Shown: piece by piece, positions 1-12,229 of the stretch | How positions within the stretch are numbered: the first letter of the stretch is position 1 | How the letters are laid out: each line of letters opens with the position of its first letter | Source: Polyangia bacterium | Lineage (GTDB): Bacteria > Myxococcota_A > Polyangia > Nannocystales > Nannocystaceae | DNA length: 64,000 nt | Direction: 5' to 3' | Assembly (NCBI GenBank): GCA_030430565.1 | Contig: JAUIKS010000011.1 | Coordinates: forward strand, 241,494 to 305,493 | Translations under genes and position numbers: made by a program | Notes under the pieces: generated by a model | Databases searched by the model: none | The model's input: only the letters and a program-made list of their open reading frames with translations | What the model was told of the DNA's origin: nothing

Positions 1-873
1 CCACGTGAAAAAGGGCCCTTCGTGGTCCTCGACTGCGGCTCGCTGCCGCGCGAGCTGGCCGAGGCCGCGATCCTCGGCCACAAGAAGGGCTCGTTCACGG
101 GCGCCGTCTCCGACCGCGCCGGCTGCTTCGAAGACGCCAACCGCGGGACCCTGTTCCTCGACGAGATCGGCGAGCTGCCCCTCGAGCTTCAGCCCAAGCT
201 CCTGCGCGTGCTCGACCGCCGCGAGGTCCAGCGCATTGGCGAGAACACGGTCCGCAAGGTCGACGTGCGGGTCGTCGCCGCGACCCACCGCGACCTCCGC
301 ACCATGGTCAGCCGCGGCGAGTTCCGCGAGGACCTGTACTTCCGTCTCTCCGTCATGATGGTCGAGCTGCCGCCGCTGCGCGACCGCGGCGACGACGTGA
401 TCCTCCTGGCCGAGAAGTTCCTCGACGACTTCCGCCGCACCCACGGGCGCGCGCCCCAGCTCAGCGACGCGGTCCGTCAGGCGCTGCTCTCCGAGCAGTG
501 GCCGGGCAACGTCCGCGAGCTCAAGAACACCATCGAGCGCGCCGCCTACCTGGCGACCGGCGCCGTCATCGACCCCGCCGATCTGTACCTCGGGCGCAGG
601 CCGGACAAGCGCCGCAGCGGTCAGGAGCAGGGCGCCGGCGAGTCACACTCCGCCGGCACCTCGATCGACGAGGAGCTGTTCACCATGCCGTTCAAAGAGG
701 CCAAGCAGGTCCTCGTGGACGGCTTCGAGCAGGGCTACTTCAAGCGCCTGCTCGCGCAGACAGGTGGCAACCTGAGCCGCGCCTCGGCCCAGGCCGGCAT
801 CACCCGCTACTACCTGCGCGAGCTCCTGAAGCGCCACGGGCTGCACCGCCCGCGCGACAACCAGGCCTCATGA
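1..873 (+). CDS. sigma-54-dependent transcriptional activator, C-terminal part (5' end outside window)
   Basis: AAA+ activator of RNA polymerase sigma-54. The open frame runs from base 1, so the N-terminal receiver or sensor domain lies outside the window. Visible in order are the sigma-54 contact loop as GSFTGA (residues 30-35 of the visible part; the usual form is GAFTGA), Walker B GTLFLDEIGELP, the arginine-finger region LPPLRDRGDD, the WPGNVREL motif, and a C-terminal Fis-type helix-turn-helix (GNLSRASAQAGITRYYLREL) with a short basic tail. The A-to-S change in the loop is mild. The stop overlaps the start of the next gene (ATGA). The class is certain; the target regulon cannot be read from this fragment. 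Confidence 0.93.
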   Translation, partial: PREKGPFVVLDCGSLPRELAEAAILGHKKGSFTGAVSDRAGCFEDANRGTLFLDEIGELPLELQPKLLRVLDRREVQRIGENTVRKVDVRVVAATHRDLRTMVSRGEFREDLYFRLSVMMVELPPLRDRGDDVILLAEKFLDDFRRTHGRAPQLSDAVRQALLSEQWPGNVRELKNTIERAAYLATGAVIDPADLYLGRRPDKRRSGQEQGAGESHSAGTSIDEELFTMPFKEAKQVLVDGFEQGYFKRLLAQTGGNLSRASAQAGITRYYLRELLKRHGLHRPRDNQAS

Positions 874-1301
874 TCCGCCGCGCCCTCGCTCGCGCGCTCG
901 CGTCCGCGCTCGCGCTCTCGCTCCTGTCGCCGATCGCCGGCTGCCAGCGCGGCCCGCAGGATCCCGTGCGCGTCGCCGAAGAATTTAACGCGGCGGTCCA
1001 GCGGCGCGACGCCCGGGCGCTGCTCCCAATGCTCGAGTCGAGCGCGGTCGAGCGCCTCCGCGTCGCCGCTTCCCAGGCCAGCGATCAGGTCGGCGGCCGG
1101 CGCAGCATCGAGCCTTGGGAGATGCTCCAGCTCGTCGAGGTCGACCGACTCCGACAGATCGCCAGCGCCGAGCTCGTCAAGCCGCTCGAGCCGACGGACA
1201 CGATCGCCCAGGTCACGCTGACCGACAGCCGCCACAACAGCTACACCGTCACGCTGGTGTTTGAACGCGACTCCTGGCACGTTCGCATCCCGCTGCCCTA
1301 A
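870..1301 (+). CDS. small putative lipoprotein of unknown function
   Basis: A 143-residue exported protein. The N-terminus is a basic, Leu/Ala-rich signal sequence ending in the lipobox-like IAGC at about residues 24-27, so it is probably lipidated. The remainder looks like a small alpha+beta domain (DPVRVAEEFNAAVQRRDARA near the start, SYTVTLVFERDSWHVRIPLP at the end), in the style of SnoaL/DUF4878-like lipoproteins in which a conserved helix precedes a strand ending in W-x-V. That fold is an inference. The ATG overlaps the stop of the sigma-54 activator by 4 nt, so the two genes are translationally coupled. No function assigned. Confidence 0.75.
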   Translation: MIRRALARALASALALSLLSPIAGCQRGPQDPVRVAEEFNAAVQRRDARALLPMLESSAVERLRVAASQASDQVGGRRSIEPWEMLQLVEVDRLRQIASAELVKPLEPTDTIAQVTLTDSRHNSYTVTLVFERDSWHVRIPLP

Positions 1302-1348
1302 GCCGCCCCGAGCCCTCTTAGCGCCCCTAGAGACCCCTGAGAGTCACC

Positions 1349-2095
1349 GTGCCGACCGCCAACGACGAAGCGACCCCACGCGCGCCCGCGCGTCGCGCCG
1401 CCCCGCCCAAGGGCTGGCGCGGCGTCATCGCCTGGGTCGCGCCCTTCGTGCTCGCCGGGCTCGCCTTCAACGTGCACGCCTCGCTGCACATCCCGCGCAA
1501 GCTCCCGCTGCCGCACCCCGCCAAGACCAAGAAGAAGAAAGCGACGCAGCCGGCCAAGACGCCCGCGAAGCGGAACAAAACCACGCAGCCGACCAACAAA
1601 GCCGCGGTGAAGCCCACCCCGCGCTCCGCTCGCAGGCTCGACGCGCTGTGGCGTCGCTACGGCGACAAGCCCTACGCGAGGGAGCCGCTCGACTCGAGCT
1701 TCGAGACCGGCCACCGCGCGATCGTCCAGCGGCTCGCCACACAAGTCCGTCAGGACACGTTTCACGGCGCGCCCTCGAATCACCAGCTCACCGTCGTCAG
1801 CAGCAGCTGCCGCACGATCCGCTGCATGCTGATCGTGCACGCCCAGCACCGCTACGAGATCGAGCTGTTCGCCGACTCCCTGTTCGCGCTTAAGCGCGGG
1901 GACGCCCCGCTGCTGCGCGCGGTCGAGGGTCGCTTCGAAGAGGCCGAGACGCGCAGCTCCGACAGCTCGAGCGACGAGCCGCCCCCGCTCGCGGCCCACT
2001 TCACGATCGCGTTCACCCACGACCTGCCGAAGCTCGACGACAGCGTGAAGGGCTACGTCGACCCCACGCCGCTCGACAACGCGGGCGACAACTAG
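1349..2095 (+). CDS. hypothetical single-pass membrane protein with Lys/Pro-rich linker
   Basis: A 248-residue protein starting at GTG. A basic N-terminus precedes one hydrophobic segment (about residues 31-47, VIAWVAPFVLAGLAFNVHA), then a Lys/Pro/Thr-rich linker (about 55-85, with KTKKKK and AKRNK) and a probably periplasmic globular domain. That domain has two close cysteines in SSSCRTIRCMLIV, which could form a disulphide. No known family recognised. It starts 47 bp after the lipoprotein gene in the same direction and may share its transcript. Confidence 0.65.
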   Translation: MPTANDEATPRAPARRAAPPKGWRGVIAWVAPFVLAGLAFNVHASLHIPRKLPLPHPAKTKKKKATQPAKTPAKRNKTTQPTNKAAVKPTPRSARRLDALWRRYGDKPYAREPLDSSFETGHRAIVQRLATQVRQDTFHGAPSNHQLTVVSSSCRTIRCMLIVHAQHRYEIELFADSLFALKRGDAPLLRAVEGRFEEAETRSSDSSSDEPPPLAAHFTIAFTHDLPKLDDSVKGYVDPTPLDNAGDN

Positions 2096-2138
2096 CCCCG
2101 ATTGCTCACCGGGATTCTGCTGCGAGCGCGGCTCAGCG

Positions 2139-3281
2139 CTAGAAGCGGAAGCCGCTCGAGACCATCACCCCGCGCGACCTCGGATCCGGGGCGACGCCGA
2201 AGCTCACCCCGCGCTCGTAGAGCTTGGCCGCCGCCTTGGAGTCGTTCTTGCGCACGAACAGCAGCGTCGCGAAGGCGGCCGTCGACAACGCCGCCGCGCC
2301 GAATACGACCCACGAGATCGTCGCGCCGAGGGCGACCGCTTCGCCCTTGTTGCAGATCTTCGTCATCGCCGCGTTGGTGACCTTGCCGGGCTCGCCGGGC
2401 GGCTCCTGACGCGCGGCTTGGCACAGATCCGGCGTGTTGACCGGGTCGATGTCGTTGTCGGGGTTGTCGTCGTTCGGGCTGTCCTCGGCAGCTTGGACCA
2501 GCTCCTTGCGGATCGGGCCGTTGGGGCCCGACGCGATCGTCATGCCGATCGCCGCGCCCAGCGAGACGCCCGCGACGCCGACCGAGGCCCACAGCCCGGT
2601 CTTCTTCCACTGCGGCGGGTTGGGGTCCTTGCCCCAGATCAACTTGCCCGACTGCTCGCCCTTCGGCTTGCTCCCGGGATCCGTTCCGGGATCCGTGCCA
2701 GGATCCACCGGCGTCGTACCGGCGGGATCCTTCGGCTCCTCCGGCAGCGGCCCGAGCACCTCATCAACGACCCGCTTCGACGTCCCGTCGATCGCCTCGG
2801 CCGTGATGTCGGCCCCGGTCAGCTGGACGTTGACCGTCTTGTCGACGCCGCCTGTCGCAACATCGACGACGTTCAGCGTGAGCGTATAGCCGGCCACAGC
2901 GTCGCCCTGCAGCGATCCGTAGACGAGCTTTTGCACGTTCAGGGTCTGTCCCCCCCCGGCCAAGCACTGGGGCGAGGGCGGCTCTTCGCAGCCCATCGTC
3001 AAGGCCAGCTCGACCAGCGACATCTCCTGGCCGCCGCCCATCTCGCGGGCGGCGAACTGCGTGCGCAGCCCCTTGGTCAACGCGGCCGTCGCGGCCTCGT
3101 CCTTGCCCTCAAGACCGAGCACCGTCGTCGGGATGTTCTCGATCGTGGTGAGCGTCAACGGCTCCACGAGCCTGGGCCCGACGTGCGCGTCGGCGCTGTG
3201 CACCGGGACGCCAGCGGCCACGGTCAGGGCCGTGATTCCAGCGAAGACGGAGTGGAGGCGTCGAGTACGAGAGCGATTCAT
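2139..3281 (-). CDS. hypothetical secreted/membrane protein with DPGTDPGTD linker
   Basis: A 380-residue protein. I start it at ATG 3281 because the product then opens with a signal peptide (RRLHSVFAGITALTVAAG...SADA); the open frame extends further upstream. The mature N-terminal half is a predicted alpha/beta domain with two cysteines (MGCEEPPSPQC). A Pro/Asp/Thr repeat linker follows (DPGTDPGTDPGS). Near the C-terminus are two hydrophobic segments (GLWASVGVAGVSLGAAIGM and AVALGATISWVVFGAAALS...) and a terminal strand ending in F. No characterised family recognised. It lies divergent from the histidine kinase gene, with 125 bp between the starts. Confidence 0.65.
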   Translation of the reverse strand: MNRSRTRRLHSVFAGITALTVAAGVPVHSADAHVGPRLVEPLTLTTIENIPTTVLGLEGKDEAATAALTKGLRTQFAAREMGGGQEMSLVELALTMGCEEPPSPQCLAGGGQTLNVQKLVYGSLQGDAVAGYTLTLNVVDVATGGVDKTVNVQLTGADITAEAIDGTSKRVVDEVLGPLPEEPKDPAGTTPVDPGTDPGTDPGSKPKGEQSGKLIWGKDPNPPQWKKTGLWASVGVAGVSLGAAIGMTIASGPNGPIRKELVQAAEDSPNDDNPDNDIDPVNTPDLCQAARQEPPGEPGKVTNAAMTKICNKGEAVALGATISWVVFGAAALSTAAFATLLFVRKNDSKAAAKLYERGVSFGVAPDPRSRGVMVSSGFRF

Positions 3282-3406
3282 CAAGAGTCGATCCGGTCGG
3301 TCAGGTTGGAGACACGGGGCGCGCTCACGCGGCGGCCTGACGCATCTTCGCCACGACCCTGTGGCGCAAGCAACAGTCGCACGGGAGGCTTCCATGAGCA
3401 AAGGGG

Positions 3407-5065
3407 GTGATAAAGTCCGGAGTCGTGCAGGCCCCACACGCGACGCGGGATCCGCCCACGCCGAACGCGGGCACGCAGGACGATCCCCAGGGGCCGCCGC
3501 TGCGGCTGCGTCACAGCCTCGCCGCGCGCATCACCATGCTCGTGATGCTCGTGCTCATCGCCACGGGCGTCTCCTCGCTCATCATCCTCGGACAGCTGCA
3601 GTCGCAGCAGGCCACCTTCGACCTGCTCACGGGTGTCTACGTCCCCTTCAATGAGGGACTGAGCAAGGCGCACATCCAAGACGTTCGCATCCGCATGCAG
3701 TTCACGCTCATAAATGAGCGACTCGAGGCGCAGAAGCTCTCGGTCCAGGAAGAGAACTTATTCGCGCCTGCGTTCGCGGAGCGCCGCGAGCTCGTCCTCG
3801 ACGCCAGGCGCATCATCGACGGCGCGTTTCACAACCCCGACCGCATCGGCGGCGACAAAGCGCTCGCCGAGCTGCGGACCCTGCAAACCGCGCTCGACCA
3901 GCTCGTCGACGCGGTGACCGCGACCGAAGCCCGTGGCCCCACCGAGGCGCTGCGGGATATCCGCACACAAAACGAGATCGAGCACCTGTTTCGGATCCTC
4001 GAAGAGGAATCCTCCCGCGCGATCAAAGAGCTCCAAGAGCAGGTCCGCAACGCGAGTCGCGAAACCGAGCGCCTCACGATCATCCTGCTGTTCGGCGCCA
4101 GCCTGCTCGCGCTGGTCGCCCTGCTCGCCGTGATCTGGACGCTTCGACCGCTGCGCAAACTCACGGTCGGTGTCCGCCGACTCGGCCGCGGCGAATGGGA
4201 CCAGCGCATCCAGATCAGCGCCACAGGCGCGCCACGCCTCGACGAGGTCAGCCAGCTCGCGCACGAATTCAACCTGATGGCCGACGCGCTCCAAGAGCGC
4301 GAACGGCGGCTCATCCGCGGAGAACGCATGGCGGCGGTCGGCCAGCTCGCGGCTCAGGTCACCCACGAGATCCGCAACCCGCTGTCCAGCATGACGCTCA
4401 ACGTCGAGCTGCTCGAGGACGAGATCGAGAACCCGAGCCCCGAAGCCCGCCAGCTGCTGGGACACATCACCTCCGAGGTCGAGCGGCTGACCCAGATCAC
4501 GGGCGAATATCTCAACTTCGCGCGCCGACAAAAGCCCGATCTTGTGCCCATGGACCTCGTGCCGGAGCTCCAGTCGCTGCTCGATTTCCTCGAAGAAGAG
4601 CACGAGCAGGCCGAGATCGAGGTGTTCCGCGACTTCGCCTCCGCCCCGGTCTGGGTGCTCGGAGACGCCAACCAGCTGCGTCAGGCGTTTTTGAACCTGC
4701 TCCGCAACGCCCGCGAAGCGCTCACCGACACGGACATGGACGAACCAACGCGGAGCGAGCCAGCCCGCATCGCCCTCCGGCTGCGGCGGCGAGGCGACAC
4801 CATCGTCCTCGACTTCGCCGACAACGGCCCCGGCCTGCCCGACGAGGACGGAGAGCGCATCTTCGAGGCCTTCTTCACCCGCAAGGCGCAGGGTACGGGC
4901 CTCGGCTTGGCGATCGTCCAGCAGATCGTCTCCGACCACGAGGGCGGCATCCGAGTCGCCCGTACGGGGCCCGAGGGCACCACTTTCGAAGTCACCCTTC
5001 CAGCTTGCGATCCGCCGGACGGCTCCGTATTCTCGCCCGGTTCCCGGCCCATCGTGCATGAATGA
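3407..5065 (+). CDS. sensor histidine kinase with HAMP domain
   Basis: A 552-residue membrane histidine kinase. Order: basic N-terminus, TM1 (about 41-62), periplasmic/helical sensor (about 65-220), TM2 (about 222-245), HAMP (about 246-300), HisKA with the phosphoacceptor His320 in VTHEIRNPLSS, and a HATPase domain with N-box NLLRNAREAL, G1 DNGPG (472-476), F-box and G2 GTGLGLA (496-502). All catalytic motifs are intact. The GTG start at 3407 follows a purine-rich run (aaaggggg) but a second in-frame GTG lies six codons on. No response regulator sits next to it; the partner could be the sigma-54 activator at the left end if that has a receiver domain, which cannot be seen. Confidence 0.92.
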   Translation: MIKSGVVQAPHATRDPPTPNAGTQDDPQGPPLRLRHSLAARITMLVMLVLIATGVSSLIILGQLQSQQATFDLLTGVYVPFNEGLSKAHIQDVRIRMQFTLINERLEAQKLSVQEENLFAPAFAERRELVLDARRIIDGAFHNPDRIGGDKALAELRTLQTALDQLVDAVTATEARGPTEALRDIRTQNEIEHLFRILEEESSRAIKELQEQVRNASRETERLTIILLFGASLLALVALLAVIWTLRPLRKLTVGVRRLGRGEWDQRIQISATGAPRLDEVSQLAHEFNLMADALQERERRLIRGERMAAVGQLAAQVTHEIRNPLSSMTLNVELLEDEIENPSPEARQLLGHITSEVERLTQITGEYLNFARRQKPDLVPMDLVPELQSLLDFLEEEHEQAEIEVFRDFASAPVWVLGDANQLRQAFLNLLRNAREALTDTDMDEPTRSEPARIALRLRRRGDTIVLDFADNGPGLPDEDGERIFEAFFTRKAQGTGLGLAIVQQIVSDHEGGIRVARTGPEGTTFEVTLPACDPPDGSVFSPGSRPIVHE

Positions 5066-5129
5066 TCGGCGTCGCCCCTGGCCAAGGATGTCTTGGCAAC
5101 GACCCGAGTCGCCGCCAGGAGTCCGCTGT

Positions 5130-5975
5130 ATGCCCAACGCTCGCCTTCGCGCTACTCCGCTGCTCGCCCTGCTCTCCCTCGGAATGGGGCTCGGCTGCAG
5201 CCTCATCCTCGATCCGGCCAACTCGGACGATGTCGTGCGCTGCACCAACAGCACCGACTGCGAAGCCGACGAGGGCTTCAGCTCGATCCTCAACAGCGAC
5301 TACCGCCTCGCGGCCCAGTGCGCCAACACCGGTGCGGGCGGCGGCGATATCGGCCAGAGCTCCGGTCAGCAGGTCTGCGCGGCCATCTACGACCAGGAGA
5401 TCGGCTGCAACGGCGGGAACTTCGACATGGGCACCAACCTCGGCATGGCCTACGCAGCGGCCGACGAGGCCGACCTCTACAAGGCCTGCGAAGGCGACAA
5501 CATCGGCCGCGAGGGCTGCCGCCCATGCCTCTCCAACGAGACCTCCCCGGACAACACGCCGCTCGTCCAGCAGTGCGTTGACCTCGGGGCCCCCGGCTGC
5601 ATCGGCGACCTCGAGTCTGCGGACCGCAACGGCGTGAAGGTCTGCGTCCCCGCTGGCGACGAGACGATCTTCCCCGCCAACGCCGTCGACCCGACCAACG
5701 ACGCCGAAAAGCTGGCCTTCCAGGACCTCTACGACCAGCACTGCCGCTCGTACTTCTGCAACGACTCGTTCGTCTGCGATCGCACGACCTTCAAGTGCGT
5801 CCCCTGCGATCCCGACGGAGACTTCGGCTACGGCGGCTGCGGTCAGATGTACATCGGCGGCGCGCTGTCCAGCCACTACCAGACCGCGGGTGAGCTCGAC
5901 GACGCCTGCGACCTCGGCAAGAGCCGCGACGGCGCCGGCGCCGACACCAACTTCGGCCCGACGCCTGCGCTCTAG
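5130..5975 (+). CDS. cysteine-rich putative lipoprotein
   Basis: A 281-residue exported protein. The start at ATG 5130 is supported by CAGGAG upstream and by a clean signal sequence ending in GLGCSLI, a lipobox-like site. The mature protein has some twenty cysteines, mostly in C-x(3-8)-C spacings, rich in Asp and Gly (VRCTNSTDCEADEG, CKP/CVPCDPDGDFGYGGCGQM), a pattern common in myxobacterial surface lipoproteins that are held together by disulphides. No catalytic motif is recognised and no function is assigned. The gene starts 65 bp after the histidine kinase stop, so co-transcription is possible. Confidence 0.7.
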   Translation: MPNARLRATPLLALLSLGMGLGCSLILDPANSDDVVRCTNSTDCEADEGFSSILNSDYRLAAQCANTGAGGGDIGQSSGQQVCAAIYDQEIGCNGGNFDMGTNLGMAYAAADEADLYKACEGDNIGREGCRPCLSNETSPDNTPLVQQCVDLGAPGCIGDLESADRNGVKVCVPAGDETIFPANAVDPTNDAEKLAFQDLYDQHCRSYFCNDSFVCDRTTFKCVPCDPDGDFGYGGCGQMYIGGALSSHYQTAGELDDACDLGKSRDGAGADTNFGPTPAL

Positions 5976-6186
5976 CAGCAAACCGATCCACGTCGTTCGC
6001 GGGTGCGTACCGGTAGAGAGCGACGCAGAGGTCGCCGCCCGGACGGGTTGTACCGGGCGTGCGTCTTCGCGCGCGCTTCGTGGTATCCCCATGCACGCAC
6101 TCGCACACGCGACGTCACCTCGCCACCGCGCCCCACCCTGCTGGGTTCGCGGTATCGTGACGTTCGGTAAGATTCGACGCGAGCCC

Positions 6187-6771
6187 GTGCCGGTGAACTC
6201 GAACTTTAACAGCGCGACCGACCCCTCCGACGCCGATCTCGTCCGGGCGATGGCCCGGGGGAACCGCGAGGCCCTCGGCACGCTCTACGACCGCTACGCT
6301 GGGCTCATGCTCGCCGCGGCCGGCCGGATCCTGCGGCACCCCCAGCGGGCTGAAGACCTCGTCCACGATGTCCTGATGGAGGCGTGGAGAAAGGCCGACA
6401 GCTACCGCCGTGATCGCGGCAGCGTCCGCACCTGGCTGCTCGTTCGCCTCCGCAGCCGCGCGCTCGACCGACTCCGAAGCGAGCAGCGGGCCCGCGTCGA
6501 CAGCGTGCCCTCACCGCCCCGGGGTCATGACCAGGATGGCGCCGGGGACCCGGCCCGCAACGTCGAGCGCACGCGGGTGCGCAGCGCCGTCGCGGCGCTC
6601 CCAAGCAGGCAGCGCGAGGTGCTCGAGCTGGCCTACTTCGCCGGCCTCTCCTCCCGCGAGATCGCGGTCGAGCTCGGCATCCCTGTCGGGACGGTCAAGT
6701 CCCGCACCGCCGCGGGGCTCGGCAAGCTCCGCGTCGCGCTCGCCCAACGAGCGGCTGGGGGGCGCGCGTGA
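6187..6771 (+). CDS. ECF-type RNA polymerase sigma factor
   Basis: About 194 residues. Region 2 is clear (DADLVRAMARGNREALGTLYDRYAG, then AEDLVHDVLMEAWRKADSYRRDRGSVRTWLL), and region 4 ends in a helix-turn-helix (LPSRQREVLELAYFAGLSSREI...GTVKSRTAAGLGKL). The start is uncertain: GTG 6187 is chosen because it gives an ordinary short N-terminus, but the frame is open upstream and GTG 6160 or 6193 are alternatives; none has a convincing ribosome site. The stop overlaps the start of the cupin gene (GTGA), the usual arrangement for a sigma/anti-sigma pair. Confidence 0.9.
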   Translation: MPVNSNFNSATDPSDADLVRAMARGNREALGTLYDRYAGLMLAAAGRILRHPQRAEDLVHDVLMEAWRKADSYRRDRGSVRTWLLVRLRSRALDRLRSEQRARVDSVPSPPRGHDQDGAGDPARNVERTRVRSAVAALPSRQREVLELAYFAGLSSREIAVELGIPVGTVKSRTAAGLGKLRVALAQRAAGGRA

Positions 6772-7427
6772 GCAACCGCGACCCCAAAGACGACGTAGAG
6801 CGTCTCGACGCGCTCTTGCAGCTCGCGCTCGCGGACTGGGCCGACGGCCACGACCCCTCGCTCGCGCCCGCGCTCGCGGAGGAAGTTCGCGAGCTGAGCG
6901 AGCAGCTCGTGCCCGCGATGGCGCTCGCGCTCCCCGAGCTCGAGCCGCCCGCCGAGCTGCGCGCGCGCCTGCTCGACTCCGCCGCGCGACCGCCCGGCCG
7001 CTTCGCGCCCTTCGTCGCGCGACTCGCCCGCTTGATCGACCGCAGCACGGCCCACGCCGCCGAGCTGCTCGAGCGGATCGCCCGCGACGCTGCGGACACC
7101 TGGGAGTCTGCGGCCGCGCTCGGGCCCGGCATCGAGCTCGTGCACCTCGAGGGCGGCCCTGCGGTCGCGGGCGCCGACGTCGGCTTCGTGCGCGTGCCCG
7201 GCGGCGCGCGCTTCCCCTACCACGAGCATCTCGGATCCGAGCGCGTGCTGATCCTTCAGGGACGTCTTCAAGACGACGACGGGCAGATCTACGGACCCGG
7301 CGACACCCCCGCCATGGAGGCCGGTTCGAAGCACGAATTCTCCGCGCTGCCCGGACCCGCGCTGATCTACGCGGTCGTCGTCCACGGCGTGCACTTCCCC
7401 GGGATCCCCGGCGCGCTCGACGGTTAA
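6768..7427 (+). CDS. ChrR-like cupin protein, probable anti-sigma factor
   Basis: A 219-residue protein coupled by a 4-nt overlap to the ECF sigma factor. The N-terminal about 110 residues are helical, as expected for a sigma-binding domain, but I see no His-x3-Cys-x2-Cys zinc motif of the ChrR/RsrA type. The C-terminal part is a cupin (about 115-215) with likely metal ligands in PYHEHLGSERVLILQG (His, His, Glu) and a later His in GSKHEF. ChrR of Rhodobacter uses such a cupin to sense singlet oxygen damage, so a role in sensing oxidant or light stress is a fair inference, not shown. Confidence 0.8.
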   Translation: MSNRDPKDDVERLDALLQLALADWADGHDPSLAPALAEEVRELSEQLVPAMALALPELEPPAELRARLLDSAARPPGRFAPFVARLARLIDRSTAHAAELLERIARDAADTWESAAALGPGIELVHLEGGPAVAGADVGFVRVPGGARFPYHEHLGSERVLILQGRLQDDDGQIYGPGDTPAMEAGSKHEFSALPGPALIYAVVVHGVHFPGIPGALDG

Positions 7428-7553
7428 CCGGCCGACCGGCCGCTCGGCTCCGCCGGGGATTCGCGAGTAGAATCGCGCAGGGCGTGAATCCAGCGCCCGC
7501 CCCCCGCGTCCAAGCATCGGCCCCGCTGCGGCCCGCTTGTCATTCCGTGTCCT

Positions 7554-7559
7554 AAGGAG
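7554..7559 (+). promoter_or_regulatory. ribosome binding site AAGGAG that decides the start of the DUF2141 gene
   Basis: A strong AAGGAG lies 1 nt before ATG 7561 and 10 nt before ATG 7570. The spacing favours ATG 7570, which also gives a compact signal peptide. Confidence 0.7.
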
Positions 7560-7569
7560 CATGTCGAAG

Positions 7570-8064
7570 ATGCACGCACTCCTGCTCAGCGCCCTGTTTA
7601 TCGCCACCCCGACCGCCGAGGCGCCCAGCGTCACAGACGACGCGCGCGTCACCGTCGACGACGCCGAGACCGGGACGCTGGTCGTCAACATGGTGCACTT
7701 CCGCAACTCCAACGGTCAGGTGCTGATCTCGCTCTACAACAAGAACGACGGCTTCCCGACCAAGCCCGCGCGCGCCTACAAGGGCGTGAAGACGAAGATC
7801 ACCGGGCGCGTCGCGCAGTACGTCTTCGAGGGGCTGCCGGCCGGCGAGTACGCCGTCTCGGTCGCCCACGACGAGAACCACAACGGCCAGCTCGACACCA
7901 GCTGGATCGGGATCCCGCGCGAGGGCGTCGGCACCTCGAACAACCCCAAGGGTCGCATGGGCCCGCCGCGCTACCGCGAGGCCAAGTTCAACCTCGGCGC
8001 CGGTGAGCAGCTGACGAAGTCGATCAACCTCGTCTACATCTACAACAACGAGGGCAACATCTAG
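7570..8064 (+). CDS. secreted DUF2141-family protein
   Basis: A 164-residue exported protein. The signal peptide is HALLLSALFIATPTAEA. The mature part matches the DUF2141 pattern: a beta-sandwich with GQVLISLYN...DGFPT, then GEYAVSVAHDENHNGQLDTSWIGIPREG and GPPRYREAKFNL. The Asp/Asn-rich DENHNGQLD loop resembles a calcium-binding turn. The family is widespread in Gram-negative periplasm and outer surfaces and has no established biochemical role. The gene stands alone and is convergent with the large kinase gene. Confidence 0.88.
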   Translation: MHALLLSALFIATPTAEAPSVTDDARVTVDDAETGTLVVNMVHFRNSNGQVLISLYNKNDGFPTKPARAYKGVKTKITGRVAQYVFEGLPAGEYAVSVAHDENHNGQLDTSWIGIPREGVGTSNNPKGRMGPPRYREAKFNLGAGEQLTKSINLVYIYNNEGNI

Positions 8065-8085
8065 CCCGCCGCGCGCGCGTCGACG

Positions 8086-11850
<3,765 letters not shown>

Positions 11851-12229
11851 TACGCGGTTGCCTTGTCAAGAACGCGAGCCATGGTTCTACACGCTTACGC
11901 GGGAACCAGCGCGCTTCGTCGCGCTCGAGCGCCCGTGGGGCGAGCGCAGGCCCGCGATTACCGCACCATCGCGTTCGTGGAGCGGGGGTGCGCGCGTCTT
12001 CGATCGGCCGCGCTCGTCCACCAACTCCCTGCGCCTGTGCACGCAGCGCTCGCTCATGCGCGCAAAAGTGGCAGCGTGGACCACAAAACTGCCCTCGCGG
12101 GCGCGTTTTCTCGGGATTCGCGGGAGACGCCGCGCACCGTTGCCCCTGAGCGCCTCTGCGACATAGACTTCCTGCGTCCCGACGTGCGCGTCATCTCGCG
12201 TCGCTGTGCGGGAGCGCATGTGATCGGCC
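11851..12229. other. 379-bp divergent intergenic region
   Basis: Lies between the SIR2-kinase gene (minus) and the cyclase gene (plus). It must hold both promoters. A TTGACA hexamer reads on the minus strand at about 11864-11869, close to the kinase start. No RNA gene, repeat or convincing open frame is seen in the rest. Confidence 0.5.

Noticed and set aside
3758..5293. A 511-codon minus-strand frame opposite the histidine kinase
   Set aside because: Shadow frame with no recognisable motif; the plus-strand kinase has every catalytic motif.
5890..6186. Longer N-terminus of the first ECF sigma factor (start at 5890)
   Set aside because: The extension overlaps the end of the Cys-rich lipoprotein gene and is low-complexity Ser/Thr/Ala sequence unlike any sigma factor.
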